Origin: Tidjanibacter sp.
GTDB taxonomy: Bacteria; Bacteroidota; Bacteroidia; Bacteroidales; Rikenellaceae
Reading direction: 5' to 3'
Length of the DNA: 64,000 nt
NCBI GenBank assembly: GCA_017936605.1
Contig: JAGBFH010000018.1
Coordinates: 62,001 to 126,000 of the forward strand
Below are positions 15,613 to 23,638 of the stretch, one piece after another. The translations under genes and the position numbers were made by a program. Position 1 is the first letter of the stretch; each line of letters starts with the position of its first letter. Under the pieces are notes generated by a model. The model ran no database searches. It was not told where the DNA came from and saw only the letters and a list, made by a program, of their open reading frames with translations.

Positions 15613-17763
15613 CTACTCGTCTTTGTCCTCTTCCTGGTAAGCCTTAAGCAGCTTGTCCTGAACATCGGCGGGCACCTGCTCATAGGAAGCAAACTCCATA
15701 GTGTAGTTTGCGCGACCCAGAGTCAGTGCGCTCAGAGTGGTCGAGTAGCGATAGAGCTCTGCCAGAGGTACGCGAGCGCTCAGGCGGCTGTAGGCGCCCT
15801 CGGCGTTCATACCCATAATCTGTGCGCGGCGACCGTTCAGATCACTCATAATGTCACCCATATTCTCGCTGGGAACCAGAATCTCTACATTGTAGATGGG
15901 CTCGAGAATCTTGGGACCGGCGTTGCGGAAGGCCTCCTTGAAGGCGTTGCGGGCAGCCAGAACGAACGAAATCTCATTCGAATCTACGGGGTGCATCTTA
16001 CCATCATAGATAATTACGCGGATGTCGCGCGCGTACGAGCCGGTCAGAGGACCCTCGTTGAGTTTATCCTTGATACCCTTGAGGATTGCGGGCATAAAGC
16101 GTGCGTCGATAGCACCACCAACGATAGCGTTGTAGTAGATGAGCTTGCCACCCCACTCGAGGTCGAACTCCTCTTTGCCCTTGATGTTCACCAGCAGCTC
16201 GCGGCCGTCAACCTTGTACTGTTTGGGCTCGGGCATACCGTCGTAGTAGGGCTCAACAACCATATGAACCTCGCCGAACTGACCCGAACCACCCGACTGT
16301 TTGCGGTGACGGTAGTTGGCAGCTGCCACTTTGGTGATGGTCTCGCGGTAGGGAATCCTGGGAGCCAAGAACTCTACCTCGATCTTGTTGTTCTGGATGA
16401 TGGTCTTCAGCAGGTTGATGTGCATCTCACCCTGGCACTGAACGATGGTCTGCTTGAGCTCTTTCGAGTACTCTACCTTGTAGGTCAGATCCTCCTGTTT
16501 GATGCGGTTGAGCATCTCGCCGAGTTTCTCCTCGTTGTTCTGGTCGGTAGCGCGGATAGCAGCCCTATAGCGGGGTGCGGGGAAGTTGATGGGCGAAATC
16601 TCAGCAACATCACCTACGCCGAGGGTGTCGTTTGCCTTGGTATTTTTGAGCTTCACGGTGCAACCAATCTCACCGGCTACCATCTCGGTAACTTTCTCGC
16701 GTTTCTTACCTGCTACGGCGAAGATCTGCGAAATCTTCTCTTTGTTGCCGTTGCGGGGGTTGGTGAGCTCCATACCCTCGGTCAGCTTACCGCTCACTAC
16801 GCGGAAGTAGCTAACCTCACCCACGTGCTGCTCAACAGCGCTGCGGAATACGAAGATAGAGGTGGGAGCGTTCACATCGGCCTTAACCTCGTTGCCCTCA
16901 ACATCGGTCATAGCGTTTGCCGAAGAGGGATCGGGAAGTACATTGATGATGAACTCGAGGATGCGTTTCAGACCAAAGCTCTTCTTTGCCGAGCAGCAGA
17001 AGATGGGCATAAAGTCGCGGCCTGCAACACCGTCCCTGAGGCCCTGACGAATCTCGTCGGCCGAGAGGTCGTTGGTCTCAAAGAACTTCTCCATAAGGGC
17101 CTCGTCGTTGATGGCGGCAGCCTCCAGAAGCTCGTTGTGGTACTCCTCTGCGCGGTCCATCTCCGAAGCGGGAATCTCCAGCTCCTCCTGGTTGCCGTTC
17201 TCATCTTTGGCTTTGTACATCTTCATCGTCAGAACATCGATGATAGCGTCGAAACCAAGACCGGGATTAACGGGGTACTGAACAACTACGGGGTTGATGG
17301 GCGAGCCGTTCTTGATGGAGTCGATAGCCTTCTCCCAAGTTGCGTTCTCTTTGTCGAGCTGGTTCACGATACCTACAACGGGCATTTTGGCCTGTGCAGC
17401 GTAGCGGCTGTGAATCTCGCTACCTACATCGAAACCCTGGTTGCCGTTGATTACGAGGGCTGCCAAGTCGCAAACTTTGTATGCCGAGAATACGCCACCA
17501 CAGAGGTCATCCACACCGGGAGTGTCAATGAAGTTGAATTTGTGGCCTGCGAACTCTGCATAGATAGCTGCGGGATAGAGGCTGCGGCCCTGTGCCTGCT
17601 CGAGCTCGGTGTTGTCCGAGAGGGTGTTGCCTGCCTCAACGGTACCTTTACGGTCGATGAGTTTGCTTTCGAATGCTAATGCTTCGGCAAGAGTGGTCTT
17701 GCCGCTACCCGTGCCGCCAACGATAGCCACGTTGCGGAGGTTCTGAGTTTGGTAAGTTTTCAT
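15613..17763 (-). CDS. Elongation factor G-like translational GTPase (EF-G2 type)
   Basis: The 716-residue protein has the full EF-G layout: GTPase, EF-Tu-like domain 2, then domains III-V. I start it at the ATG at 17761-17763 because homology begins at MKTYQTQNLRNVAIVG; an in-frame extension to 17946 is AT-rich and unlike EF-G. The P-loop is GGTGSGKT (16-23). The G3 motif is DTPGVDD (80-86) instead of DTPGHVD, and G4 is NQLD (134-137) instead of NKxD. The catalytic histidine after G3 is therefore missing. These are features of the EF-G-like paralogue group rather than the main fusA. Its cellular role is uncertain. Confidence 0.88.
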   Translation of the reverse strand: MKTYQTQNLRNVAIVGGTGSGKTTLAEALAFESKLIDRKGTVEAGNTLSDNTELEQAQGRSLYPAAIYAEFAGHKFNFIDTPGVDDLCGGVFSAYKVCDLAALVINGNQGFDVGSEIHSRYAAQAKMPVVGIVNQLDKENATWEKAIDSIKNGSPINPVVVQYPVNPGLGFDAIIDVLTMKMYKAKDENGNQEELEIPASEMDRAEEYHNELLEAAAINDEALMEKFFETNDLSADEIRQGLRDGVAGRDFMPIFCCSAKKSFGLKRILEFIINVLPDPSSANAMTDVEGNEVKADVNAPTSIFVFRSAVEQHVGEVSYFRVVSGKLTEGMELTNPRNGNKEKISQIFAVAGKKREKVTEMVAGEIGCTVKLKNTKANDTLGVGDVAEISPINFPAPRYRAAIRATDQNNEEKLGEMLNRIKQEDLTYKVEYSKELKQTIVQCQGEMHINLLKTIIQNNKIEVEFLAPRIPYRETITKVAAANYRHRKQSGGSGQFGEVHMVVEPYYDGMPEPKQYKVDGRELLVNIKGKEEFDLEWGGKLIYYNAIVGGAIDARFMPAILKGIKDKLNEGPLTGSYARDIRVIIYDGKMHPVDSNEISFVLAARNAFKEAFRNAGPKILEPIYNVEILVPSENMGDIMSDLNGRRAQIMGMNAEGAYSRLSARVPLAELYRYSTTLSALTLGRANYTMEFASYEQVPADVQDKLLKAYQEEDKDE

Positions 17764-17912
17764 TGTGTTATTGTTGTTAGTTATGTTTAGTTGTTCGTTT
17801 TGTTGCGTGCGGTCGGCTTCCAAAAACAGACCACTACCCCAAATTGAGCCATAAAGGTATGTATTTTTTTTCAATATTCGACACATTGTGTGAGTTTTCC
17901 AAATGTTTTTCT

Positions 17913-17920
17913 TATCTTTG
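17913..17920 (+). promoter_or_regulatory. -7 box of the nrnA-like gene, near-leaderless
   Basis: TATCTTTG ends 8 nt before the ATG at 17929. This places the likely transcription start within a few bases of the start codon and argues against the upstream in-frame GTG at 17890. Confidence 0.6.
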
Positions 17921-17928
17921 TTACCGAG

Positions 17929-18957
17929 ATGGTAGATTTTTTGCAAAAAATAGAGAGCCTAAAAGAACATCTTTTAGGCGGCGCAAAGCGCATAGCGATT
18001 GTTACACACACCAACCCCGATGGTGACGCCATAGGCTCGTCGCTGGCTTGGGCCGAGGTCCTGCGTGGCTGGGGTCACCAGGTGAGCTGTCTGGTGCCCA
18101 ATCGCTATCCCGCCTTCCTGGATTGGATGGCGGGCATCGAGAGTGTGGTTGTGGCCAAGGAGAGCCCCGAGAAGGCAGGCGAGATAATCGCCTCGGCCGA
18201 GCTGGTCTTTGTGATGGACCTCAATAAGATAGACCGCCTCGATTTGATGACCGAACCGCTCGCCGCAAGCAAGGCTCCGCGCATCCTCATAGACCACCAT
18301 CTTATGCCCCCCGTGGAGGAGTACGACCTTCTGTTCTCCTACCCCGATATGTGCTCCACTGCTTTTGTGACCTACAAGCTGATTGAGGCCACCTGCGGCA
18401 CCGAGGCTATCTCGGTGGAGATGGCCGAGAACCTCTATGCCGGCATTATGACCGATACGGGCAATTTCGCCTTCAGCTTCCTCACTCCCGATTTGATGCG
18501 TGCCGTTGCGGTGCTGCTCGAGAGGGGCCTCAATATACCCAAAGTCAATACGGCTGTCTATAACTCCTATTCGGCTTCGCGAGTGAAGCTGTTGGGCTTT
18601 GCGCTGGGTCGCAAAATGGAGGTTATCGAGGATGGTAAGGCCGCCTATATCTCGCTGTCGGAGAGGGAGATGCGTCGCTACAACTTCCAGCTGGGCGATA
18701 GCGAGGGCTTTGTGAACTACCCCCTGACGATTGCGGGTATGAAGATGTCGGCGATGTTTACTGAGACGCGCAAGTTCATCCGCGTGTCGCTGCGCTCTCG
18801 CGGCGACGAGGTGGATGTAAATATCTTTGCCCGCCGCTACTTTGGAGGTGGTGGCCATAAAAACGCTGCCGGCGGCAAATCTTTCGTGTCGCTTGCCCAG
18901 ACCATCGACAACTACAAGGCCGCCGTCGCCGAATTCTTCGCCGAGAACAACATTTAG
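17929..18957 (+). CDS. nrnA: DHH/DHHA1 phosphoesterase, NrnA-like (oligoribonuclease / pAp phosphatase)
   Basis: Degrades short RNA pieces and often 3'-phosphoadenosine phosphate in the cytosol. The 342 residues show THTNPDGDAIGS (26-37), the metal-binding LIDHH (120-124) and the C-terminal DHHA1 motif GGGGHKNAAGG. The start is set by the -7 box directly upstream. It is divergent from the EF-G-like gene, and an ideal rho-independent hairpin follows 23 bp after the stop. Cyclic di-AMP (GdpP-like) activity cannot be ruled out, but no sensor domains are present. Confidence 0.9.
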   Translation: MVDFLQKIESLKEHLLGGAKRIAIVTHTNPDGDAIGSSLAWAEVLRGWGHQVSCLVPNRYPAFLDWMAGIESVVVAKESPEKAGEIIASAELVFVMDLNKIDRLDLMTEPLAASKAPRILIDHHLMPPVEEYDLLFSYPDMCSTAFVTYKLIEATCGTEAISVEMAENLYAGIMTDTGNFAFSFLTPDLMRAVAVLLERGLNIPKVNTAVYNSYSASRVKLLGFALGRKMEVIEDGKAAYISLSEREMRRYNFQLGDSEGFVNYPLTIAGMKMSAMFTETRKFIRVSLRSRGDEVDVNIFARRYFGGGGHKNAAGGKSFVSLAQTIDNYKAAVAEFFAENNI

Positions 18958-18980
18958 CCCACGGGCGGTATATATAGGAA

Positions 18981-19008
18981 GGAGCCTATCCGATAGGCTC
19001 CTTTTTTT
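18981..19008 (+). terminator. Terminator of the nrnA-like gene
   Basis: Stem GGAGCCTATC/GATAGGCTCC followed by seven T. Confidence 0.85.
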
Positions 19009-19102
19009 GTGTGGATAGGGGGTGCGCAATTATAATCACTAACTGCTTGATGACTACAAACAAATAATTCTCTTTGTGGAGTGGTTGGGGAGCCCCACCA
19101 AG

Positions 19103-19129
19103 AAGTCCCCCTTTGCCAAAGGGGGACTT
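19103..19129. repeat. Perfect 13-bp-arm palindrome
   Basis: Arms AAGTCCCCCTTTG and CAAAGGGGGACTT around a single C. It is followed at 19149-19167 by a second hairpin TCGGGGG/CCCCCGA. It is similar in style to the CCTCCCTTT/AAAGGGAGG hairpin near 6840 and probably a repeated extragenic palindrome. Confidence 0.6.
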
Positions 19130-19170
19130 AGGAGGAATGTAAATATGGTCGGGGGATAACCCCCGATACG

Positions 19171-19203
19171 AAAAAAAGGAGAAACATTGCGTTTCTCCTT
19201 TTT
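19171..19203 (-). terminator. Terminator of the initiator tRNA gene
   Basis: Stem AAAAAGGAGAAAC/GTTTCTCCTTTTT, giving a T run on the minus strand right after the tRNA 3' end. Confidence 0.75.
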
Positions 19204-19206
19204 GAG

Positions 19207-19279
<73 letters not shown>

Positions 19280-19294
19280 GTACGATTTCGAGTG

Positions 19295-19302
19295 CAAAGG
19301 TA
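19295..19302 (-). promoter_or_regulatory. -7 promoter box of tRNA-fMet
   Basis: TACCTTTG on the minus strand, 15 nt before the tRNA 5' end. Confidence 0.6.
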
Positions 19303-19502
19303 ATCAGTTTTTCCGATTTTGCAAAATTTTTCGCGTTTTTCGGCCGCTACATACACCCCTCGCGCCCATAGTAGCCTAACACTCACCCGCTTGGGTCCGG
19401 GCGAAAAAATCTCCTCTCGCGTCACATCTCTCGCGCCAGACATCTCGCACCCCCACTTTGGCGGCTCGCCGACTTTCGGGTGCGGGCCGAGCGGCCCCAA
19501 GC

Positions 19503-19994
19503 CTACCTGCGCTCGTAGTTCACAAAGGCAAAGGGGTGTTCGAACTCCTTGCCGCGCTGCCACTCCTCGCGCCACACCTCCTGCCACTCGGCGGGTGCAA
19601 TCTCGGGGAAGCGGGTGTCGCCCTCCACGCTCACCCCCACGTGGGTAATATAAAGTTTGTTGGCCAGAGGCATAGCCTGACGGTAGATTTCGCCGCCGCC
19701 AATCACAAACGCCTCCTCTTCGCCTGCGCACATCTCGATGGCGGCCTCCAGTGAGGGGGCCATCTCGCACCCCTCAATCCGCAGGTCGGCGTTGCGTGTG
19801 ATGACGATATTGCGTCGGCGGGGCAGGGGTCGGCCTATGCTCTCGTAGGTCTTGCGGCCCATAACGACCGAGTGGCCGAGGGTCACCGCCTTGAAGTGTG
19901 CGAAGTCCTCGGTTATGTGCCAGGGCATAGTGCCCCCTGTGCCGATAATGCCATTTTGGGCCACAGCCACAATGAGTGATATCTTGGGTGTCAT
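19503..19994 (-). CDS. folA: Dihydrofolate reductase
   Basis: Reduces dihydrofolate to tetrahydrofolate with NADPH, completing the cycle driven by thymidylate synthase (thyA, about 9 kb away). The 163 residues show the opening ISLIVAVAQNGIIG, MPWHITED with the catalytic acid at about D30, VVMGRKTYESIGRPLP and the late FVIGGGEIYRQAM, all classical DHFR. It is a single gene with a -7 box TAACTTTG at 20033-20040. The 223 bp between it and the tRNA show nothing recognisable. Confidence 0.95.
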   Translation of the reverse strand: MTPKISLIVAVAQNGIIGTGGTMPWHITEDFAHFKAVTLGHSVVMGRKTYESIGRPLPRRRNIVITRNADLRIEGCEMAPSLEAAIEMCAGEEEAFVIGGGEIYRQAMPLANKLYITHVGVSVEGDTRFPEIAPAEWQEVWREEWQRGKEFEHPFAFVNYERR

Positions 19995-20032
19995 ATCTCT
20001 GTTGCTTTTACTGATTGTGCGACAAAGTTAAG

Positions 20033-20040
20033 CAAACAAT
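20033..20040 (-). promoter_or_regulatory. -7 promoter box of the dihydrofolate reductase gene
   Basis: TAACTTTG on the minus strand, about 39 nt before the start. Confidence 0.5.
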
Positions 20041-20044
20041 TATT

Positions 20045-20081
20045 ATAAAAAATATATCGGCGAGAATTTCCCGCCGATATA
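20045..20081 (-). terminator. Terminator of the small secreted protein gene at 20104
   Basis: Stem ATATCGGCG/CGCCGATAT with a TTTTTT run on the minus strand. It also overlaps the promoter side of the dihydrofolate reductase gene. Confidence 0.7.
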
Positions 20082-20103
20082 GAGGTCTGTTACATAACCG
20101 AAT

Positions 20104-20466
20104 TTACTCGCATCGAGCACCCTTGACGGTTACACCTACAGATCTAACTCCATCTGTTCCTTTTATTCTTACTCGATATTCTGCAACATTATTGCTATTG
20201 GGCTGTGCCGTGGTTACAAAAGTCTGCTTGCCATATTCTTGACCATGAGTTTTATCGTACAATTTAAGCTCAAAAGTAACATTCACATAGTCATCACAGT
20301 CGCTGGATATTTGTACTTTTACATAACCGTCATCATCCCAGTCCAAAACAGATACACTAACGCTGGCACCATTGCCACCTTTTACCATACAGGTATCATA
20401 GTTGTCTGCCATTGTGGTTAAAGAGATACCCAACATTGCTACCAAAAGAACGAATAGTTTTTTCAT
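20104..20466 (-). CDS. Small secreted protein, unknown function, AT-rich
   Basis: A 120-residue protein starting at MKKLFVLLVAMLGISL; 12 further in-frame codons upstream are less likely because the signal peptide begins here. After the signal peptide it is a beta-rich chain (VSVSVLDWDDDGYVKVQI, VNVTFELKLYDK, AEYRVRIKG, SVGVTVKG) with three Cys, perhaps an immunoglobulin-like fold. I recognise no family. Its base composition is clearly more AT-rich than its neighbours, suggesting transfer. A leader of about 310 nt with extensive inverted repeats precedes it (20467-20780). Compare the 38591 gene, which is similar in size, secretion, composition and leader. Confidence 0.65.
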   Translation of the reverse strand: MKKLFVLLVAMLGISLTTMADNYDTCMVKGGNGASVSVSVLDWDDDGYVKVQISSDCDDYVNVTFELKLYDKTHGQEYGKQTFVTTAQPNSNNVAEYRVRIKGTDGVRSVGVTVKGARCE

Positions 20467-20780
20467 AATTTCAAATAAGTTTATAGTTAGCTTCCTACTC
20501 ACTTGACGGCTTTTCGGTTACTCCGAAGTACCTTACCTTACACCTTGGAGAGTGGTATACGCACAAAAAAAAGCGCGGTACTTTTGGCATATTCTCACTC
20601 AAGGGTGTTTGGCGTAACCCGACAGAATAAATATAACCAAAAGCCCACGCCATCAAGCGTGAGCATTTCAACTATTATTCCATTCTGTCTATCAGTCGCC
20701 AAACTTCTTGAGTGAATGAATAAAGCTAAAACGCTTTCCCAGTATGTTAAAATGTGCGTATTAAACTATACGCGATGTTT
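20467..20780 (-). ncRNA. Candidate structured 5' leader or RNA
   Basis: No gene is visible here. A set of nested inverted repeats spans 20595-20715. TCACTCAAG (20595-20603) pairs with CTTGAGTGA (20707-20715), GTTTGGCG (20607-20614) with CGCCAAAC (20697-20704), GACAGAAT (20621-20628) with ATTCTGTC (20682-20689), and CACGC (20646-20650) with GCGTG (20657-20661). Closer to the promoter are GCGTAT/ATACGC (20756-20761, 20768-20773) and AAAGC/GCTTT hairpins. -7-like boxes TATTTTTG on the minus strand lie at 20787-20794 and 20812-20819. The unit would be transcribed into the 20104 gene. Confidence 0.5.
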
Positions 20781-20892
20781 CATAGGCAAAAATATTATGG
20801 GTTTGTTTCTGCAAAAATAATATTTTTTTCCTCTCTTCCCAAACTACAATCTCGTCGTGTGCTAACAATACCGGACCTTCGCAGAACTCGGG

Positions 20893-21276
20893 TTAATTGT
20901 ATAACCACTCCGAGGGGTGGTAGTCGTGGGGGATTTTGTGGGAGGTGAAGTAGTAGCGACCTATGAGGCCCACCTTGGCCGAGTGGCGGTAGCCGTGGGC
21001 CTCCTCGGGCTCCTCGGGGGTGACCACACCATAGACCGACTCGCCCCAGTCGTACACCTTGCGAGCAATGTAGAACACCTCGCCGTCGTAGGCCGTCGTT
21101 CGGTAGATATTCAGAGTCACCTCTTCGCCATTGAAGCCATTGACCCCCTTCACCTGGTCCACAAAGACCTCCTCATAGTCGTTAGCGCTCATCACAAGAG
21201 GGGATTGGCAGGGCTGCGTGGCAAAGGTCACACCCCCCATAACCATCATCAAGAGCAGTAGCGCAAGCCGTTTCAT
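20893..21276 (-). CDS. Small exported protein, unknown function
   Basis: A 127-residue protein with a signal peptide (LALLLLMMVMGGVTFA) and a mature part with no domain I recognise. It contains DYEEVFVDQVKGV, VTLNIYRTTAYDGEVFYIA and a His/Tyr-rich end (IPHDYHPSEW). It follows the pyrophosphatase gene by 24 bp on the same strand, so it is probably read through from the ppa promoter. Function cannot be assigned. Confidence 0.6.
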   Translation of the reverse strand: MKRLALLLLMMVMGGVTFATQPCQSPLVMSANDYEEVFVDQVKGVNGFNGEEVTLNIYRTTAYDGEVFYIARKVYDWGESVYGVVTPEEPEEAHGYRHSAKVGLIGRYYFTSHKIPHDYHPSEWLYN

Positions 21277-21300
21277 CTTCTCGGGTACCTGTGTTGTGAG

Positions 21301-21924
21301 CTACTCCTTGTCGGCGGCGAGCATATCGTTGTAGTCCTCCATCGAGCGGCGGATGACATCGCGGGCCACATCGGCACCATAGATGCTCACAAACCTCATC
21401 CTCTGGGTGTTCTCGCCGGGGATGTCTTTGTAGGTGGTGAAGTAGTGAATCAGTCGCCTCACGATGCGGGTGGGCAGCTGCTCGATGTCGGTCATATCGC
21501 CATAGATGGCGTCATTCTTGAGCACCGCAATAATCTTGTCGTCGGCCTGGTTGTGGTCCAGGAGGCGGATGCCGCCAATGGGTCGGCCGCTAACCAGAAT
21601 GTCGCCGTGGGTCACATCCTTCTCCGTCAGCACGCAGATATCCAGCGGGTCGCCGTCGCCCTTCACATCAAACCTTGCCAGGGCCTTGTTGGTCAGCTCG
21701 GCCATCTTCTCGGCGCAGTAGGTGCGGGGGATGAAGCCGTAGAGCGAGGGTACGATGTTGGAGAACTTCTGTGGGCGGTCGAGGGCCAGATAGCCGCTCG
21801 CCTTGTCTACTTCATATTTGACTGTGTCGGTGGGCACAATCTCGATGTAGGCGCGAATCTCCTCGGGGGTGCCGGGGTCGATGCCGTGCCACGGATGGGC
21901 TTTGTGGAGGTTACTGTAATCCAT
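21301..21924 (-). CDS. ppa: Inorganic pyrophosphatase, family I
   Basis: Hydrolyses pyrophosphate to two phosphates, pulling biosynthetic reactions forward. The 207-residue protein shows the family I metal motif DGDPLD (90-95), plus EVDKASGYLALDRPQKFS and YGFIPRTYC. I chose the ATG at 21922-21924 (MDYSNLHKAHPW); an upstream extension of 86 codons runs through the promoter and is not protein-like. A -7 box TATCTTTG sits at 21977-21984. Confidence 0.95.
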   Translation of the reverse strand: MDYSNLHKAHPWHGIDPGTPEEIRAYIEIVPTDTVKYEVDKASGYLALDRPQKFSNIVPSLYGFIPRTYCAEKMAELTNKALARFDVKGDGDPLDICVLTEKDVTHGDILVSGRPIGGIRLLDHNQADDKIIAVLKNDAIYGDMTDIEQLPTRIVRRLIHYFTTYKDIPGENTQRMRFVSIYGADVARDVIRRSMEDYNDMLAADKE

Positions 21925-21976
21925 AGCTATGTTGTTTTTGGTCTTTTTCGTTGTCTGTTTGCAGGGGGATGATTCA

Positions 21977-21984
21977 CAAAGATA
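21977..21984 (-). promoter_or_regulatory. -7 promoter box of ppa
   Basis: TATCTTTG on the minus strand, about 50 nt before the chosen start, supporting that start over the longer frame. Confidence 0.6.
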
Positions 21985-22070
21985 CAAATTTGTGTTGAGT
22001 TTTATTGCTTGAGGGAGAGATTTTTCACTTTTTCGCCCCTGCAAAGACCCTACAAAAACTCTACAAAGCA

Positions 22071-22100
22071 CAGCGGACCACCCTCGGGGGCGGTCCGCTG
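22071..22100 (-). terminator. Probable terminator of the nitroreductase gene
   Basis: Stem CAGCGGACC/GGTCCGCTG, 70 bp after the stop; the following minus-strand sequence has only short T runs. Confidence 0.5.
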
Positions 22101-22169
22101 CGTGATTGGGATATGTTGTGTGCCCCAGAACCCTGGCGGGGCTTATGGTCCTAATTATGAGGTTGTTAC

Positions 22170-22703
22170 CTATTTGAGCCAAACAACCTTGCCGCTATTG
22201 TCCTGTGCGGGGCGGGGCTTGGGCTCGTCGTAGGGCGAGTAGCCCATAGCAATCACACACTCCACACCACACTCCTCGGGGATGGGGAGGAAGGTGCGCA
22301 GGTAGCTCTCCGCGTCGCCCATCTCGGGGTGGCCCTTCATATGCTCGCGGCCCTCCACGTGGACCCAGCAGCTGCCCAGACCTGCGGCCTCGGCTGCCAG
22401 TTGCACAAAGGTGGCCGAGATGGCGCAGTTGTCGACCCACAGGTCGGTGGCCCTCTTGTCGCCCATAACCATCACAGCCACGGGAGCCTCGGCCATAAAT
22501 GCCGAGCCGTAGTCGCGCATATAGGACATATGGCGGATAAGGTCCTTATCCTCAACCACAAGGAACCTTGTGCTGTGGCTGTTGCGCGAGGAGGGGGCGG
22601 TGAGTGCGGCCTCCAAAATCTTCTCAATAGTATGGCTCTCTACCCTCCTGTCGGAGAACTTGCGGAGCGAACGACGGCGGTGTACTAATTCAAAAAAATC
22701 CAT
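22170..22703 (-). CDS. Nitroreductase family flavoprotein
   Basis: An FMN-dependent NAD(P)H oxidoreductase fold of 177 residues, starting at MDFFELVHRRRSLRKFSDRR. The RRSxRxF phosphate-binding segment (10-16), the ALTAPSSRNSHSTRF stretch, GLGSCWVH and the late AMGYSPYDEPKPRP are typical. The start is taken at 22701-22703; a further 22 in-frame codons overlap the divergent promoter. The natural substrate cannot be told from sequence (quinones, nitro compounds or flavin). It is divergent from the HAD gene, with a -7 box TAAATTTG at 22724-22731. Confidence 0.87.
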   Translation of the reverse strand: MDFFELVHRRRSLRKFSDRRVESHTIEKILEAALTAPSSRNSHSTRFLVVEDKDLIRHMSYMRDYGSAFMAEAPVAVMVMGDKRATDLWVDNCAISATFVQLAAEAAGLGSCWVHVEGREHMKGHPEMGDAESYLRTFLPIPEECGVECVIAMGYSPYDEPKPRPAQDNSGKVVWLK

Positions 22704-22723
22704 AATTTCACATTGTTTGGTCA

Positions 22724-22760
22724 CAAATTTAGGTAATTTTGGACAAAAACCGTACCTTTG
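22724..22760. promoter_or_regulatory. Divergent promoters of the nitroreductase and HAD genes
   Basis: Minus strand TAAATTTG (22724-22731) and plus strand TACCTTTG (22753-22760) lie back to back. The plus box leaves only about 11 nt before the ATG at 22772. Confidence 0.5.
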
Positions 22761-22771
22761 AGCAGACAAAA

Positions 22772-23623
22772 ATGGAAAAACCTATGGAGAAAAGACTCAA
22801 AGCAGCCCTCATCTACGACTTCGACGGCACACTGGCTCCCGGCAATATGCAGGAGTACGGCTTCATCGCCTCGGTCGGCAAAAGCAACGAAGAGTTCTGG
22901 CGAGAGAGCAATGTGCTGGCCGATGACTTCGATGCCGACCCCATCCTCAGCTATATGCTCAAAATGCTCGAGCACGCCAACAATACGGGTGTGCCCATCA
23001 AGCGCGAAGCATTCGCCGAGACGGGGCGTAACATCAAGTTATACAAGGGAGTAGAGGAGTGGTTCGGCCGCATCAACCGCTACGGCGAGGAGCGTGGCAT
23101 AGAGATTCTCCACTACATCAACTCCTCGGGTCTGAAGGAGATTATCGAGGGCACATCCATCGCCCACGAGTTCAAGAAAATCTACGCTTGCGAGTTCCTC
23201 TACAACGAGAATGGCGACGCCTATTGGCCTGCGGTGGCAATCAACTACACCAACAAGACGCAGTTTATGTACAAGATAAACAAGGGTGTGGATAGTGTTT
23301 CCGACTCCCACCTTGTGAACGCCTATGTGCCCGACGCGGAGCGCCCCGTGCCCTTTGAGCATATGATTTATGTGGGCGACGGTACGACCGACATCCCCTG
23401 TATGAGGCTTGTGAGCGACCGCCACGGCCACTCCATCGGTGTCTATGACCCCTCGTCGGAGAGTGGCTACCACAAAACAAAACTCCTGCTGGAGCAGAAT
23501 CGTTGCTCGATGATTTCGCCCGCCGACTACTCCGAGGGCGGCCGTATGGACACCATCGTGAAGACCATCCTCGACAAGATTGTCACCGACGCACGCATTG
23601 CAGCCCTCGCCAAAGAGGTATAA
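22772..23623 (+). CDS. HAD-superfamily phosphatase (phosphoserine phosphatase-like)
   Basis: A 283-residue hydrolase with the HAD nucleophile motif DFDGTL (16-21), a helical cap containing the NTGVPIKREAF segment, and the later motif FEHMIYVGDGTTDIPCM (motif IV GDGxTD). The size of the cap resembles phosphoserine phosphatases, but the substrate is not identifiable. The start is fixed by the -7 box ending at 22760; ATG 22784 is a possible alternative with a more normal leader. It is followed 15 bp later by rdgB, likely in one transcript. Confidence 0.82.
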   Translation: MEKPMEKRLKAALIYDFDGTLAPGNMQEYGFIASVGKSNEEFWRESNVLADDFDADPILSYMLKMLEHANNTGVPIKREAFAETGRNIKLYKGVEEWFGRINRYGEERGIEILHYINSSGLKEIIEGTSIAHEFKKIYACEFLYNENGDAYWPAVAINYTNKTQFMYKINKGVDSVSDSHLVNAYVPDAERPVPFEHMIYVGDGTTDIPCMRLVSDRHGHSIGVYDPSSESGYHKTKLLLEQNRCSMISPADYSEGGRMDTIVKTILDKIVTDARIAALAKEV

Positions 23624-23638
23624 ACAGGACTAAACGCT

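Noticed and set aside
17764..17946. N-terminal extension of the EF-G-like gene by 61 codons
   Set aside because: The extension (MQKIYHLGNKDKK and following) is unlike EF-G and crosses the promoter region between the two divergent genes.
21925..22182. Extension of the pyrophosphatase by 86 codons
   Set aside because: It would include the -7 box at 21977-21984 and the terminator of the nitroreductase gene.
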